From the NCBI GenBank assembly GCA_963743595.1, contig CAVURW010000002.1:1-6462 (forward strand): 6,462 bases of DNA, given 5' to 3'. Each line of letters starts with the position of its first letter. The first letter of the stretch is position 1. Positions 1-6,109 of the stretch are shown piece by piece. The position numbers and the translations under genes are program-made. The notes beneath the pieces are model-generated. The model was not told where the DNA came from, did not search any database, and saw only the letters and a list, made by a program, of their open reading frames with translations. The stretch is from CAVURW01 sp963743595 (lineage in GTDB: Bacteria > Verrucomicrobiota > Verrucomicrobiia > Methylacidiphilales > UBA1321).

Positions 1-379
1 ATCCAATTTGCTCTATGGGCATCTCCGGCAACGTCAAATCGTGCCGGGGCGAAAAGCAAATCACCCGACACTCCCCCGCGACCGGCTCTGCATGAAACAG
101 GTCGTCGCTGGCAGGAACGGCACCCGCCTCAGGAAGCAACGCGGCAAAGTCGTTCGTGAAGACAAATGTGGATGTGTACGCCGGGTTCACCACGCCTGCC
201 GCACGGCTGTTTCCAGGGCAGAGGTAGCAGCTCGGATCGTGCTCAGGGCGATTATCGGGCGGCGCCTCTTCCTGTTTACCTTGCCAGGGTCGCTTCGTTC
301 GATGAGGCGAAACGAGAACCCAATCTCCAGTAAGAACGTTGCGGCGGCGGTGAGGAAAATCGAGAGGCGAATGAACCAT
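1..379 (-). CDS. galT: Galactose-1-phosphate uridylyltransferase, N-terminal part (runs off left edge)
   Basis: Cytoplasmic Leloir-pathway enzyme that swaps UMP between UDP-glucose and galactose-1-phosphate. Reading leftward from the ATG at 379-377 gives 126 uninterrupted codons plus one base to the window edge, about a third of the usual 330-350 residues. Family signatures appear in order: DWVLVSPHRTKRPWQG (residues 19-34), the CYLCPGN zinc-type CxxC pair (C51, C54), NPAYTSTFVFTNDFAALLP (65-83) and RVICFSPRHDLTLPEM (105-120). These match bacterial GalT closely. The catalytic HPH motif would lie beyond the left edge and cannot be checked. The ATG was chosen because it sits about ten residues before the conserved DFPHRR segment. 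A TTG at 418, directly after an in-frame stop, is a weaker alternative. No strong ribosome binding site is visible (GGGG lies too close to the ATG). The gene follows the outer-membrane operon on the same strand after a 140-bp gap. Identity is near certain; only the start is doubtful. Confidence 0.95.
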   Translation of the reverse strand, partial: MVHSPLDFPHRRRNVLTGDWVLVSPHRTKRPWQGKQEEAPPDNRPEHDPSCYLCPGNSRAAGVVNPAYTSTFVFTNDFAALLPEAGAVPASDDLFHAEPVAGECRVICFSPRHDLTLPEMPIEQIG

Positions 380-519
380 GCCCCGTATGATGACAAAGGT
401 GCCGCGTCGGGCAAACAATTAATGATGCCCTGCTTGCAAGAGATGTGGTTGATATCAAACAATCTTACGCAAGCAGTCGCTTTTTGAGCAGACCGGGCCT
501 GATCGAAAAACCGCTCCTT

Positions 520-1638
520 CTAGAACGCGTAGGTGATGCCGCCCTTGATGCGCCAATCATCGGTATTACCGCTGAAAGCGTCGTGGTCGAATTCAACGTG
601 CGCTTCACCCGCTTTGTTGAATTGGTAATCGACTCGCGTACCGAAGGTCATCCAGCCCTTATCGACAGGAGTTGAGCCAGGCGCTGTAAGCGTCGCTGTT
701 GAGACATTGCGGGTCCAGTTAACAATCGCTTCGACTTTCCATTGTTCATTCACTGCGTACTGTGCGTTGTTTAACCACAGGAAACTGGAATTGATCGTGC
801 GAGTTCCAGGGAGCTGAGGCAGTGCAAAAGCACCCGCCCGGCCTTGATCGAAGTGGTAGTGATTGTAGTTCCAGATGTAGGTCGGCGTAGAGGAGAATGA
901 CCATTGGCCAAACGTGTGCGCGCAACCGATGAACGGAGACAATCCGTAGGAATCGACCCGCGAGTCCTGGATGAAGTTCGTACCAGGGAACGGAAATCCA
1001 CCGAAGGAAGAAGCCGGCGTGTTACTGCGGAATTCCGCATCCGTTCGACCGTAGGTGAACGAAGCACCCACGTTGATCCAGTCGATGAAGTTCTTCGCCG
1101 CGTAGCTGGAAAAGAAGTAACTATCACTGGAGTTCGTGAAGTAGCTGGTCGGGAAACCACCGCCACTTGCTATGGAAGTGAGATCGGTGTTCGAGTAGGT
1201 GAAATTGAAACCGACGATCGTCTTCCAGAAGGTCACGGCGTCGAAACCGACTGTGCCGCTATGCTTGTCACCATCATTGCCGATTCCAGCGGGGAGGCTG
1301 TCTTGGATCTTGCTATACTGGTAATCGGTGTAGAAAACGGGATCGGAGAACCAGGAATCTTCCTGCACGGGAGCCATCTGCTTCATGTCCTTCATCTCCT
1401 TGGGATGAGACATCATTTCCACGCCGGCGGTGGTGTTAAAGGTCCGGTTCAAGTCGCGCACCGCATAGTCTGTCGTGGATTGAGGAACCGTCAGCGTCTC
1501 TTTATCTGGAGACATGGGATCCAGGAAGTGAGCGGCGTACTGGTCCAGTCCTTGGGAGGACATCGACATCTGCGCATGGACACAGAGGGGAGCCGTCAAC
1601 AAAATACCCAACATTAAAAAATTCTTATTCATCTTCAT
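520..1638 (-). CDS. Outer-membrane beta-barrel protein, autotransporter-barrel-like (paralogue A)
   Basis: A 372-residue exported protein. A basic start (MKMNK) and hydrophobic core lead to a signal-peptidase-type site near residues 20-22 (CVHA/Q). About 70 polar residues follow, including a Lys/Met-rich patch (HPKEMKDMKQM). From about residue 95 to the end there are alternating aromatic/polar strands typical of a transmembrane beta-barrel, with segments such as TVGFDAVTF, GASFTYGRTDAEF and TFGQWSFSSTPTYIW. It ends in GGITYAF; a terminal Phe is the usual outer-membrane assembly signal. The pattern resembles the autotransporter barrel domain, but there is no long passenger, so I read it as a stand-alone barrel of unknown cargo or function. 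The start is supported by AAGGAG at 1653-1648, nine bases upstream. It is a paralogue of the gene just upstream: 25 of the last 44 residues are identical. Membrane location is confident; role is not recognised. Confidence 0.86.
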   Translation of the reverse strand: MKMNKNFLMLGILLTAPLCVHAQMSMSSQGLDQYAAHFLDPMSPDKETLTVPQSTTDYAVRDLNRTFNTTAGVEMMSHPKEMKDMKQMAPVQEDSWFSDPVFYTDYQYSKIQDSLPAGIGNDGDKHSGTVGFDAVTFWKTIVGFNFTYSNTDLTSIASGGGFPTSYFTNSSDSYFFSSYAAKNFIDWINVGASFTYGRTDAEFRSNTPASSFGGFPFPGTNFIQDSRVDSYGLSPFIGCAHTFGQWSFSSTPTYIWNYNHYHFDQGRAGAFALPQLPGTRTINSSFLWLNNAQYAVNEQWKVEAIVNWTRNVSTATLTAPGSTPVDKGWMTFGTRVDYQFNKAGEAHVEFDHDAFSGNTDDWRIKGGITYAF

Positions 1639-1647
1639 AATTCTTCT

Positions 1648-1653
1648 CTCCTT
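1648..1653 (-). promoter_or_regulatory. Ribosome binding site of paralogue A
   Basis: AAGGAG on the minus strand, nine bases before the ATG at 1638. It is the clearest Shine-Dalgarno sequence in the window. It lies in the 71-bp gap after the stop of the upstream paralogue, so the second gene has its own strong translation start. Confidence 0.75.
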
Positions 1654-1709
1654 AAATTTCCCAGCAGACTAATGACGTATCTGCCGTTTTCAAGTAAAAA
1701 ATTAAAAGG

Positions 1710-2873
1710 TTAAAATGAATAACTAATTCCACCCTTGAGGCGGAAATTGTCCGTATGACCAGCAAACACATCGTGTTCAAAGCGAATTTGAGCACTTCCT
1801 TGCGTGTTGAATTTGTATTCAACCTCGCTCCCAAAGGTCATCCAGCCGCGACTGAGCTCATCGAAGCCCGGAGCGACGATCGGCTCGATCCCCACGTTCC
1901 GCGTCCAATTGCCGATCGCAGTCACCGTAAGTTTATCGGAGACCGCATAGCCCACGTTGTTCATCCAGTAGAAGCTCGATTCATTTCGGCCCTGGGATTG
2001 CAACCCGGTCGGCCCGAAACCGCCGAATCCGTCTTCAACGGGCGTCGGGAAGTCGTACCGATTAGCATCCCAGATGAATGAGGGCGTTGAGGCGACCGAC
2101 CACGCGCCAAACGTGTGAGAGATGCCCACAAATGCAGAAAGCGCATAGCTGTCTTCTCGGGTAAATTGACCGAAGTCCATCGGGCCGAAGACGCTGTTCG
2201 TATCAGCGCGAAAATCGGAATCTGTCCTGCCATAAGTGAAGGAACCACCGACGTTCACCCAGCCTTCGAAATTTTTCCCAACGTACGATGAGAAGAAATA
2301 GCTGTTGCTGGAGTTTGTGAGGTCCGTGCCACCATCAGATAGCGAAAGGTTTTCGTTGGTGTAGTTGAAATTGAATCCGACCACCGTTCCCCCAATACTG
2401 TTGAAATCGAACCCGATCGTGCCCTTATGCTGATCACCGTCCAGACCGATCGTCGGGAGCGTGTCCTGAATTCGGGCATATTGGTAGCTGCTGTAGAAAA
2501 CGGGGCTGGAAAAGTAGGGGTTATCGTTCGATCCAGCGGGAGGAACTAGGCTTTTTGAGGTCTCTTTCGAATCGACCCCTGCGTGTGTGTAGTGATTCCG
2601 CATGAGGGCCTGTAAGCAGAGGTCCATCGCCTCCTGCGGGATCGCTAACGATTCACGATCCGGGCGAGTCGGGTCCAACTCATGAGCCACATAACGACCC
2701 AGATCGGTGCCCCGCAAGCCAAACACCGGACCACTGCTATTGTTCCCAACAAAAGATGGTCCAGAAGGCGGTGGGGCCGGTGAGGGGGAAGGAGGAAAAG
2801 GGAAAGCCGTGTTTTGGGCGATGGCGATGAGCAAGCCACACAAATAGAGAATGGCTCGCTTCTTCATCTTCAT
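1710..2873 (-). CDS. Outer-membrane beta-barrel protein, autotransporter-barrel-like (paralogue B)
   Basis: A 387-residue exported protein, first gene of the two-gene minus-strand unit. The signal peptide is MKMKK followed by a hydrophobic stretch to about residue 23. Right after it comes a proline-rich linker (PFPPSPSPAPPPSGP), absent from the other copy. A conserved pre-barrel segment follows (YVAHELDPTRPDRESLAIPQ), matching YAAHFLDPMSPDKETLTVPQ in paralogue A. The barrel begins near residue 110 and runs to a terminal GGISYSF, with landmarks such as GTIGFDFNSIGGTVVGFNF, SYFFSSYVGKNFEGWVNV and WMTFGSEVEYKF. Lengths, order of motifs and orientation show that the two genes arose by tandem duplication and then diverged. 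The ribosome binding site is weak (TGGGG about seven bases upstream). It faces the cyclase gene across only 55 bp. Function is not recognised; a porin-like or structural barrel is possible. Confidence 0.86.
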   Translation of the reverse strand: MKMKKRAILYLCGLLIAIAQNTAFPFPPSPSPAPPPSGPSFVGNNSSGPVFGLRGTDLGRYVAHELDPTRPDRESLAIPQEAMDLCLQALMRNHYTHAGVDSKETSKSLVPPAGSNDNPYFSSPVFYSSYQYARIQDTLPTIGLDGDQHKGTIGFDFNSIGGTVVGFNFNYTNENLSLSDGGTDLTNSSNSYFFSSYVGKNFEGWVNVGGSFTYGRTDSDFRADTNSVFGPMDFGQFTREDSYALSAFVGISHTFGAWSVASTPSFIWDANRYDFPTPVEDGFGGFGPTGLQSQGRNESSFYWMNNVGYAVSDKLTVTAIGNWTRNVGIEPIVAPGFDELSRGWMTFGSEVEYKFNTQGSAQIRFEHDVFAGHTDNFRLKGGISYSF

Positions 2874-2887
2874 AACTGGCCCCAGAG

Positions 2888-2917
2888 ATCACGGTTCCGT
2901 AACATTGACAGCGTGAT
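2888..2917. promoter_or_regulatory. Inverted repeat in the divergent intergenic region, candidate operator
   Basis: A perfect six-base dyad, ATCACG (2888-2893) and CGTGAT (2912-2917), separated by 18 bases, lies between the divergently transcribed barrel operon and the cyclase. The right arm touches a candidate -10 box of the cyclase, so a bound regulator could act on both genes. The dyad could instead form a stem in the leader RNA of paralogue B. It is not a match to the CRP consensus. Six bases can pair by chance, so this is tentative. Confidence 0.3.
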
Positions 2918-2922
2918 ATAAC
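2917..2922 (+). promoter_or_regulatory. Candidate -10 box of the cyclase gene
   Basis: TATAAC matches TATAAT at five of six bases and ends six bases before the ATG at 2929. This would place the transcription start at or next to the start codon. No good -35 lies 16-18 bases upstream. A perfect TTGACA sits at 2905-2910, but its properly spaced partner (2928-2933, AATGTT) is poor and would start transcription inside the annotated gene. The two possibilities cannot be settled from sequence. Confidence 0.3.
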
Positions 2923-2928
2923 ATCCAA

Positions 2929-5316
2929 ATGTTTTCTAGGTCCACAAAATTGATCGATCCCTCCCGGACAGCGTCGACGTTCCTTAGGATTTTGACTCAT
3001 CCGACGTTCATCCTCGCCGTCTCGATCTGGCTCCCGCTATTCATTCAGTTTCTCCCACTCTCGAAACAGATCGATAACTCGATTACCGATCTACTCTTTC
3101 GATTTTGGCATCGAGTGTCTCCCGCTGATGCCGCGCCAGAGCTCTTTTTCGTCCCGATCGACGATGACTCGGTCGATCCGAGCCACACGTTCGTCGATTC
3201 CTCCAAGAACGTCCTCAGCAACGCCAGCTTATGGAATCGCGACGGTTGGCAAACGCGGCGGCACTGGAATTTGTTCCTGCAAGCGCTCGGCGACGTCTAC
3301 AAACCGAAGGTCGTCGCGTTCGATATTCTTATCCGCCAGAACACGCCCAGTTTACCGACCCAACCGCCGGAGGAGCAAACGCTTCATCAGATCGAAGCAG
3401 CCGGAAATCGGGAGTTTCAAAGCCATCTCATCAATTTCGAGGATATCCGCAAGCAAGGTGAACTGGCACCGCAAATCCTTTTTGCCTACGAATTTCCGGA
3501 TGATCCCCATGTGGAGGGACGACTCCTAGCGGACGAACAGGTCCAGCAGGCTAAGTGGATCAAGAAGCTTCAGCCCTTTTTACTGCCGCCGGGCTGTGTC
3601 GCCGCCGGGGCCACGCTTCCCATCTACCACTCGCTGCATTTGCCGATGAAGGATATTCTTGCTGCGCCTGGGTATAACATCGCGCCGATCAACGTCAATT
3701 CCGATCCCGATTCGGTCTACCGTCACATTCCCGTGATCTACGCGTTTCAAGTTCCCGGCGGTCCTGTGCAGTACACGCCTAGCTTCGCCCTCTCAGCGTT
3801 CCTCCTGTTTCACGATCTCTCGATTCGCGATTTAAATGCGCCCGATTCCGGCAAGCTCCCATCCCTCTTCGTGGTTCCTGGGCAATACCTCGCTCTGAAA
3901 ACGGCTGACGGCTCATGGACGATTCCGATCGATCAACAGTTGCGCGCCACCATTCTGCCACGGTTCGTGTTCCCTAAAGAAATCGCCAAATGCTCGTTCG
4001 TGACCCTACTGGATCACGCCACCGATCCGCTCTACAGGGACGTTCTCAGAGATAAGCTGGTGGTGGTGGGAGAAGGCTATACGGGCGGTCCCGATCATGG
4101 AAATCTTCCGCTGCAGCCGGAGGTCCCGCGCACGCTGGTGCATCTCCAACTCCTAAATAATCTCTTTAATAATAGCTTTCTCGCGGAGCTGAATTATCTC
4201 CAGTGCGTGCTCGTTTGTCTGGTCATCGCCTTGCTCACCGCGCTCTTGCACTACCTGATCTCCTCCAATAGTGGGCTCTACATTCACGCGCTCTTTTTGC
4301 CCGCATATATCGGTGCCAGCGTCGCCTTTCTCGTCTTTGGCCACATCGCTTTTCCATGGATGGCCCCCACGCTGCTGATCCTCTTCACGCTCATCCTGCA
4401 CACCTACTCGTACTACACACGGGCGGGTGAAGAGCGCGAAGTCCTGCGTCGGCTCTTCTCCACAGTAACCTCACCGCGCGTGCTTCAGCTCTTGGAACAA
4501 AATCCAGCTGGGTATTATCGAAGCCGTAAACAGCCGGCCTCGATCGTTTTCACAGACGTGGAGGGTTTCACGTCCGTCTCAGAGAAGCTCGATCCCGATT
4601 TCCTAGCGGGCTTGATCAATCGTTACCTGACCCCGATGAGCGACATCATCATCCAATACGATGGCTACGTAGATAAATATAATGGCGACGGTATTATGGC
4701 CATCTGGGGTGCACCTTTAGAGGATCCCCGCCACGCCATCCAGGCGTGCCGAGCTTGCTGGTACATGCACGAGGCGGCGCAAGCACTCAAAGAAAAGCTG
4801 CCAGATGGTGCCGACTACAAATTCACGGTGCGTATGGGTATTAATAGTGGCGTCGTTTCGGCTGGAAACATGGGCTCGGCGCAAAAGCAACAGTACACCG
4901 TGATGGGCGACGACGTGAATCTGGCGGCGCGACTGGAGCCCACCAATAAAGACTACAAAACCTCCATCATCATGGGGCCGAATACGTACCCGCTTGCGGA
5001 GTCGGCTGTTCATGCGCGTAAGCTGGATAAAATTGTCGTGAAAGGGAAACGCATCGCCGTGCTCATTTACGAATTGATTGGCCTGAAAGAAATTGCGCCC
5101 GATTTCCCGGCTTGGGCGGTTCATTACGAGCGTGGCCTGGATCTTCTGTGGGCACGTGCGTGGGACGAGGCTGAAACGGCTTTCCGAACCGCTAGCTCCC
5201 TCCGATACGGTGGTGATCCGGCTTCTGAACTTCAGATCACGCGGCTCTCGGGTTATCGCGTCGATCCGCCCCCGCCAGAGTGGCAGGGCGAATATGTCCG
5301 GCTGGCTAAAGATTAG
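2929..5316 (+). CDS. CHASE2-domain transmembrane adenylate cyclase, class IIIb-type
   Basis: A 795-residue inner-membrane enzyme predicted to make cAMP from ATP. One TM helix (about 26-44) leads to a large extracytoplasmic CHASE2 sensor domain (about 46-418) with landmarks LFFVPIDDDSV and KVVAFDIL. Three TM helices follow (about 424-444, 452-472, 474-494), then a short linker and the cytoplasmic cyclase domain (about 537-697). Metal-binding Asp are D543 (FTDVEGFT) and D587 (KYNGDGIMAIWGAP). The transition-state pair is N664 and R668 (VNLAAR). The substrate-selecting pair is K583 and T657 (YTVMGDD); Lys with Thr is the class IIIb ATP-type pattern. All key residues are present, so activity is expected. 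The tail (about 700-795) resembles the TPR-like end common in this family, with YERGLDLLWARAWDEAE and PPPPEWQGEY. The length is full. No Shine-Dalgarno precedes the ATG; a downstream TTG start is possible. It is divergent from the barrel operon. The signal sensed is unknown. Confidence 0.96.
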   Translation: MFSRSTKLIDPSRTASTFLRILTHPTFILAVSIWLPLFIQFLPLSKQIDNSITDLLFRFWHRVSPADAAPELFFVPIDDDSVDPSHTFVDSSKNVLSNASLWNRDGWQTRRHWNLFLQALGDVYKPKVVAFDILIRQNTPSLPTQPPEEQTLHQIEAAGNREFQSHLINFEDIRKQGELAPQILFAYEFPDDPHVEGRLLADEQVQQAKWIKKLQPFLLPPGCVAAGATLPIYHSLHLPMKDILAAPGYNIAPINVNSDPDSVYRHIPVIYAFQVPGGPVQYTPSFALSAFLLFHDLSIRDLNAPDSGKLPSLFVVPGQYLALKTADGSWTIPIDQQLRATILPRFVFPKEIAKCSFVTLLDHATDPLYRDVLRDKLVVVGEGYTGGPDHGNLPLQPEVPRTLVHLQLLNNLFNNSFLAELNYLQCVLVCLVIALLTALLHYLISSNSGLYIHALFLPAYIGASVAFLVFGHIAFPWMAPTLLILFTLILHTYSYYTRAGEEREVLRRLFSTVTSPRVLQLLEQNPAGYYRSRKQPASIVFTDVEGFTSVSEKLDPDFLAGLINRYLTPMSDIIIQYDGYVDKYNGDGIMAIWGAPLEDPRHAIQACRACWYMHEAAQALKEKLPDGADYKFTVRMGINSGVVSAGNMGSAQKQQYTVMGDDVNLAARLEPTNKDYKTSIIMGPNTYPLAESAVHARKLDKIVVKGKRIAVLIYELIGLKEIAPDFPAWAVHYERGLDLLWARAWDEAETAFRTASSLRYGGDPASELQITRLSGYRVDPPPPEWQGEYVRLAKD

Positions 5317-5326
5317 GTAGTACCTA
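5314..5326 (+). other. Small hairpin at the cyclase stop codon
   Basis: TAGGT-AGT-ACCTA forms a perfect five-base stem with a three-base loop and includes the TAG stop codon. A T-rich tract (5351-5361) follows only some 25 bases later, so it is not a standard intrinsic terminator. It may slow or mark the transcript end. Confidence 0.3.
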
Positions 5327-5339
5327 CTAAGCCCAGCCC

Positions 5340-5892
5340 AGCAACTGTAATTTTATTTTTATTTGCGGGTTAATTTGGAGTGTTTGAGGAAGGCAAGGAA
5401 GGCAGGCTTTCGAGGTGGAGTGGGTGGCGGGATGTTGTTGTGGTTGAGGGGAAGTGGCTGCGTGGGCATCACGGCGACGAGGGCGACTTTGGAGGGTTTA
5501 CCGGCGGCCTTGAGTCGGTCTTACATCTCTTTCAAGACGGGGTTGGTGCGCAGGCTGGCCGGCTATTACTGGATGCAACGTCACGTTGCCCGCTATCTTG
5601 GTTGTACGCAGCGACCTGGCTTTTAGTGAGTGTGCCCAATTCCGGTAAGAGCGCCAGGACGGTGGTGGAGACGATTTGGCCGACGCCATCGACCGATTGC
5701 AGGATCTGATCCTTGGCTTTGAGCTGGCATCGGCATCGACCGGATCTGTTTATTGAGGGCGTCGATGTGTTTGCCGAGCTCTTCGACGTGCTCGTTCATG
5801 GATTGGTGTAGCTCGGCTGGAGCGGCTTCGAGATGGTTTTTTCCCATGGTTCTGCGGGGCTGTAAGCACGCGTCAAACCGTTTGATATGCAA
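5340..5892 (-). pseudogene. Decayed IS110-family transposase (C-terminal part only)
   Basis: Read on the minus strand, three pieces in different frames line up with the back half of an IS110-family transposase. Piece one (about 5889-5740) contains NHLEAAPAELHQSMNEHVEE and GKHIDALNKQIR, the coiled linker region. A frame change near 5725-5742 leads to piece two (about 5723-5586): KAKDQILQSVDGVGQIVS, LALLPELGTLTKSQVAA and NQDSGQ. The Ser of DSG is the family's conserved C-terminal serine. About six residues expected before NQDSG are missing. Piece three (5559-5467) reads ASLRTNPVLKEM, a TAA stop (5521-5523), then DRLKAAGKPSKVALVAVM. Roughly 25-35 residues between pieces two and three are gone, and a short palindromic repeat sits there. 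The N-terminal RuvC-like DEDD catalytic domain is absent upstream. It cannot encode a working enzyme. Both outer limits are approximate: no terminal repeats are visible, as is usual for IS110. Plus-strand ORFs here are shadows. Confidence 0.85.
5570..5589. repeat. 20-bp repeat with 15-bp palindromic core, copy 1
   Basis: The core GCAACGT-C-ACGTTGC (5575-5589) is a perfect seven-base inverted repeat around one base. With five flanking bases it is identical over 20 bp to a second copy about 520 bp away, in the same orientation. This copy lies inside the dead transposase, exactly where the expected coding segment after the DSG motif is lost. Confidence 0.8.
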
Positions 5893-5896
5893 TATG

Positions 5897-5910
5897 TGTC
5901 AGTGGTGACA
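5897..5910. repeat. Short inverted repeat at the truncated end of the IS remnant
   Basis: TGTCA (5897-5901) and TGACA (5906-5910) flank a four-base loop. The pair lies just outside the last recognisable transposase codons. It may be part of the breakpoint or a chance hairpin. Confidence 0.3.
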
Positions 5911-5930
5911 TCTCTGCTCAAGAGTCATTT

Positions 5931-5963
5931 GACGCAGGACTTTCAGCCTGCAGTCGCTTTTTT
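5931..5963 (+). terminator. Hairpin followed by a T run, terminator-like
   Basis: GACGCAGG and CCTGCAGTC pair as an eight-base stem with one bulged A around a loop of eight bases (5931-5953). After four more bases (GCAG-TCGC context) comes a run of six T (5958-5963). The shape suits an intrinsic terminator on the plus strand. No intact plus-strand gene ends nearby, however; the cyclase stops about 600 bp earlier. It may instead be part of a dispersed extragenic repeat, since GCAGTCGCTTTTT also occurs at 473-485. Confidence 0.4.
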
Positions 5964-5970
5964 GGGCGAA

Positions 5971-6004
5971 CCCAGGCTTGCGTCGCTTCGCTCCTGAGCC
6001 TGGG
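5971..6004. repeat. Long extragenic hairpin (CCCAGGCT / AGCCTGGG)
   Basis: CCCAGGCT (5971-5978) and AGCCTGGG (5997-6004) pair perfectly over eight bases around an 18-base loop. A second small dyad, CCC-TTC-GGG, follows near 6021-6029. There is no T run and no coding potential around it. The structure and wording resemble the multi-copy extragenic hairpins I associate with verrucomicrobial and planctomycete genomes. Only one copy is in this window, so dispersal is inferred. Confidence 0.55.
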
Positions 6005-6089
6005 CTGAACATGAAGCCGTCCCTTCGGGCCTAGAGGCAGGAAGGCAGGTGACAGCGAAGTCATTATGTGTCCAGCGTCACTCTGGTTT

Positions 6090-6109
6090 TGGATGCAACG
6101 TCACGTTGC
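6090..6109. repeat. 20-bp repeat with 15-bp palindromic core, copy 2
   Basis: Identical to the copy at 5570-5589 over 20 bases, same orientation; the palindrome is 6095-6109. On the minus strand its centre reads ACG-TGA-CGT, and that TGA (6103-6101) is the stop codon of the most likely reading frame of the glycosyltransferase. The element therefore covers the gene's end. Confidence 0.8.

Noticed and set aside
187..462. 91-residue minus-strand ORF with an apparent membrane helix
   Set aside because: It is a shifted frame of galT; the galT frame over the same bases carries unmistakable family motifs.
8..487. 159-residue plus-strand ORF
   Set aside because: It lies antisense to galT, has a basic, low-information composition and resembles no protein family.
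490..519. Possible terminator after the barrel operon
   Set aside because: Only a weak five-base stem without a T run on the minus strand; read-through into galT cannot be excluded.
904..1617. 237-residue plus-strand ORF
   Set aside because: It is antisense to the beta-barrel gene and rich in Arg, Val and Gly, as expected of a shadow frame; no domain is recognisable.
2905..2910. Perfect TTGACA as the -35 of the cyclase promoter
   Set aside because: Its correctly spaced -10 (AATGTT) matches poorly and would put the start inside the coding frame; kept only as an alternative.
5363..5709. Two overlapping plus-strand ORFs of 87 and 109 residues
   Set aside because: They are the complement of the decayed IS110 transposase and show no family resemblance of their own.
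5570..6109. Two-unit repeat as a CRISPR array
   Set aside because: There are only two copies, 520 bp apart, with coding remnants between them and no regular spacers or cas genes.
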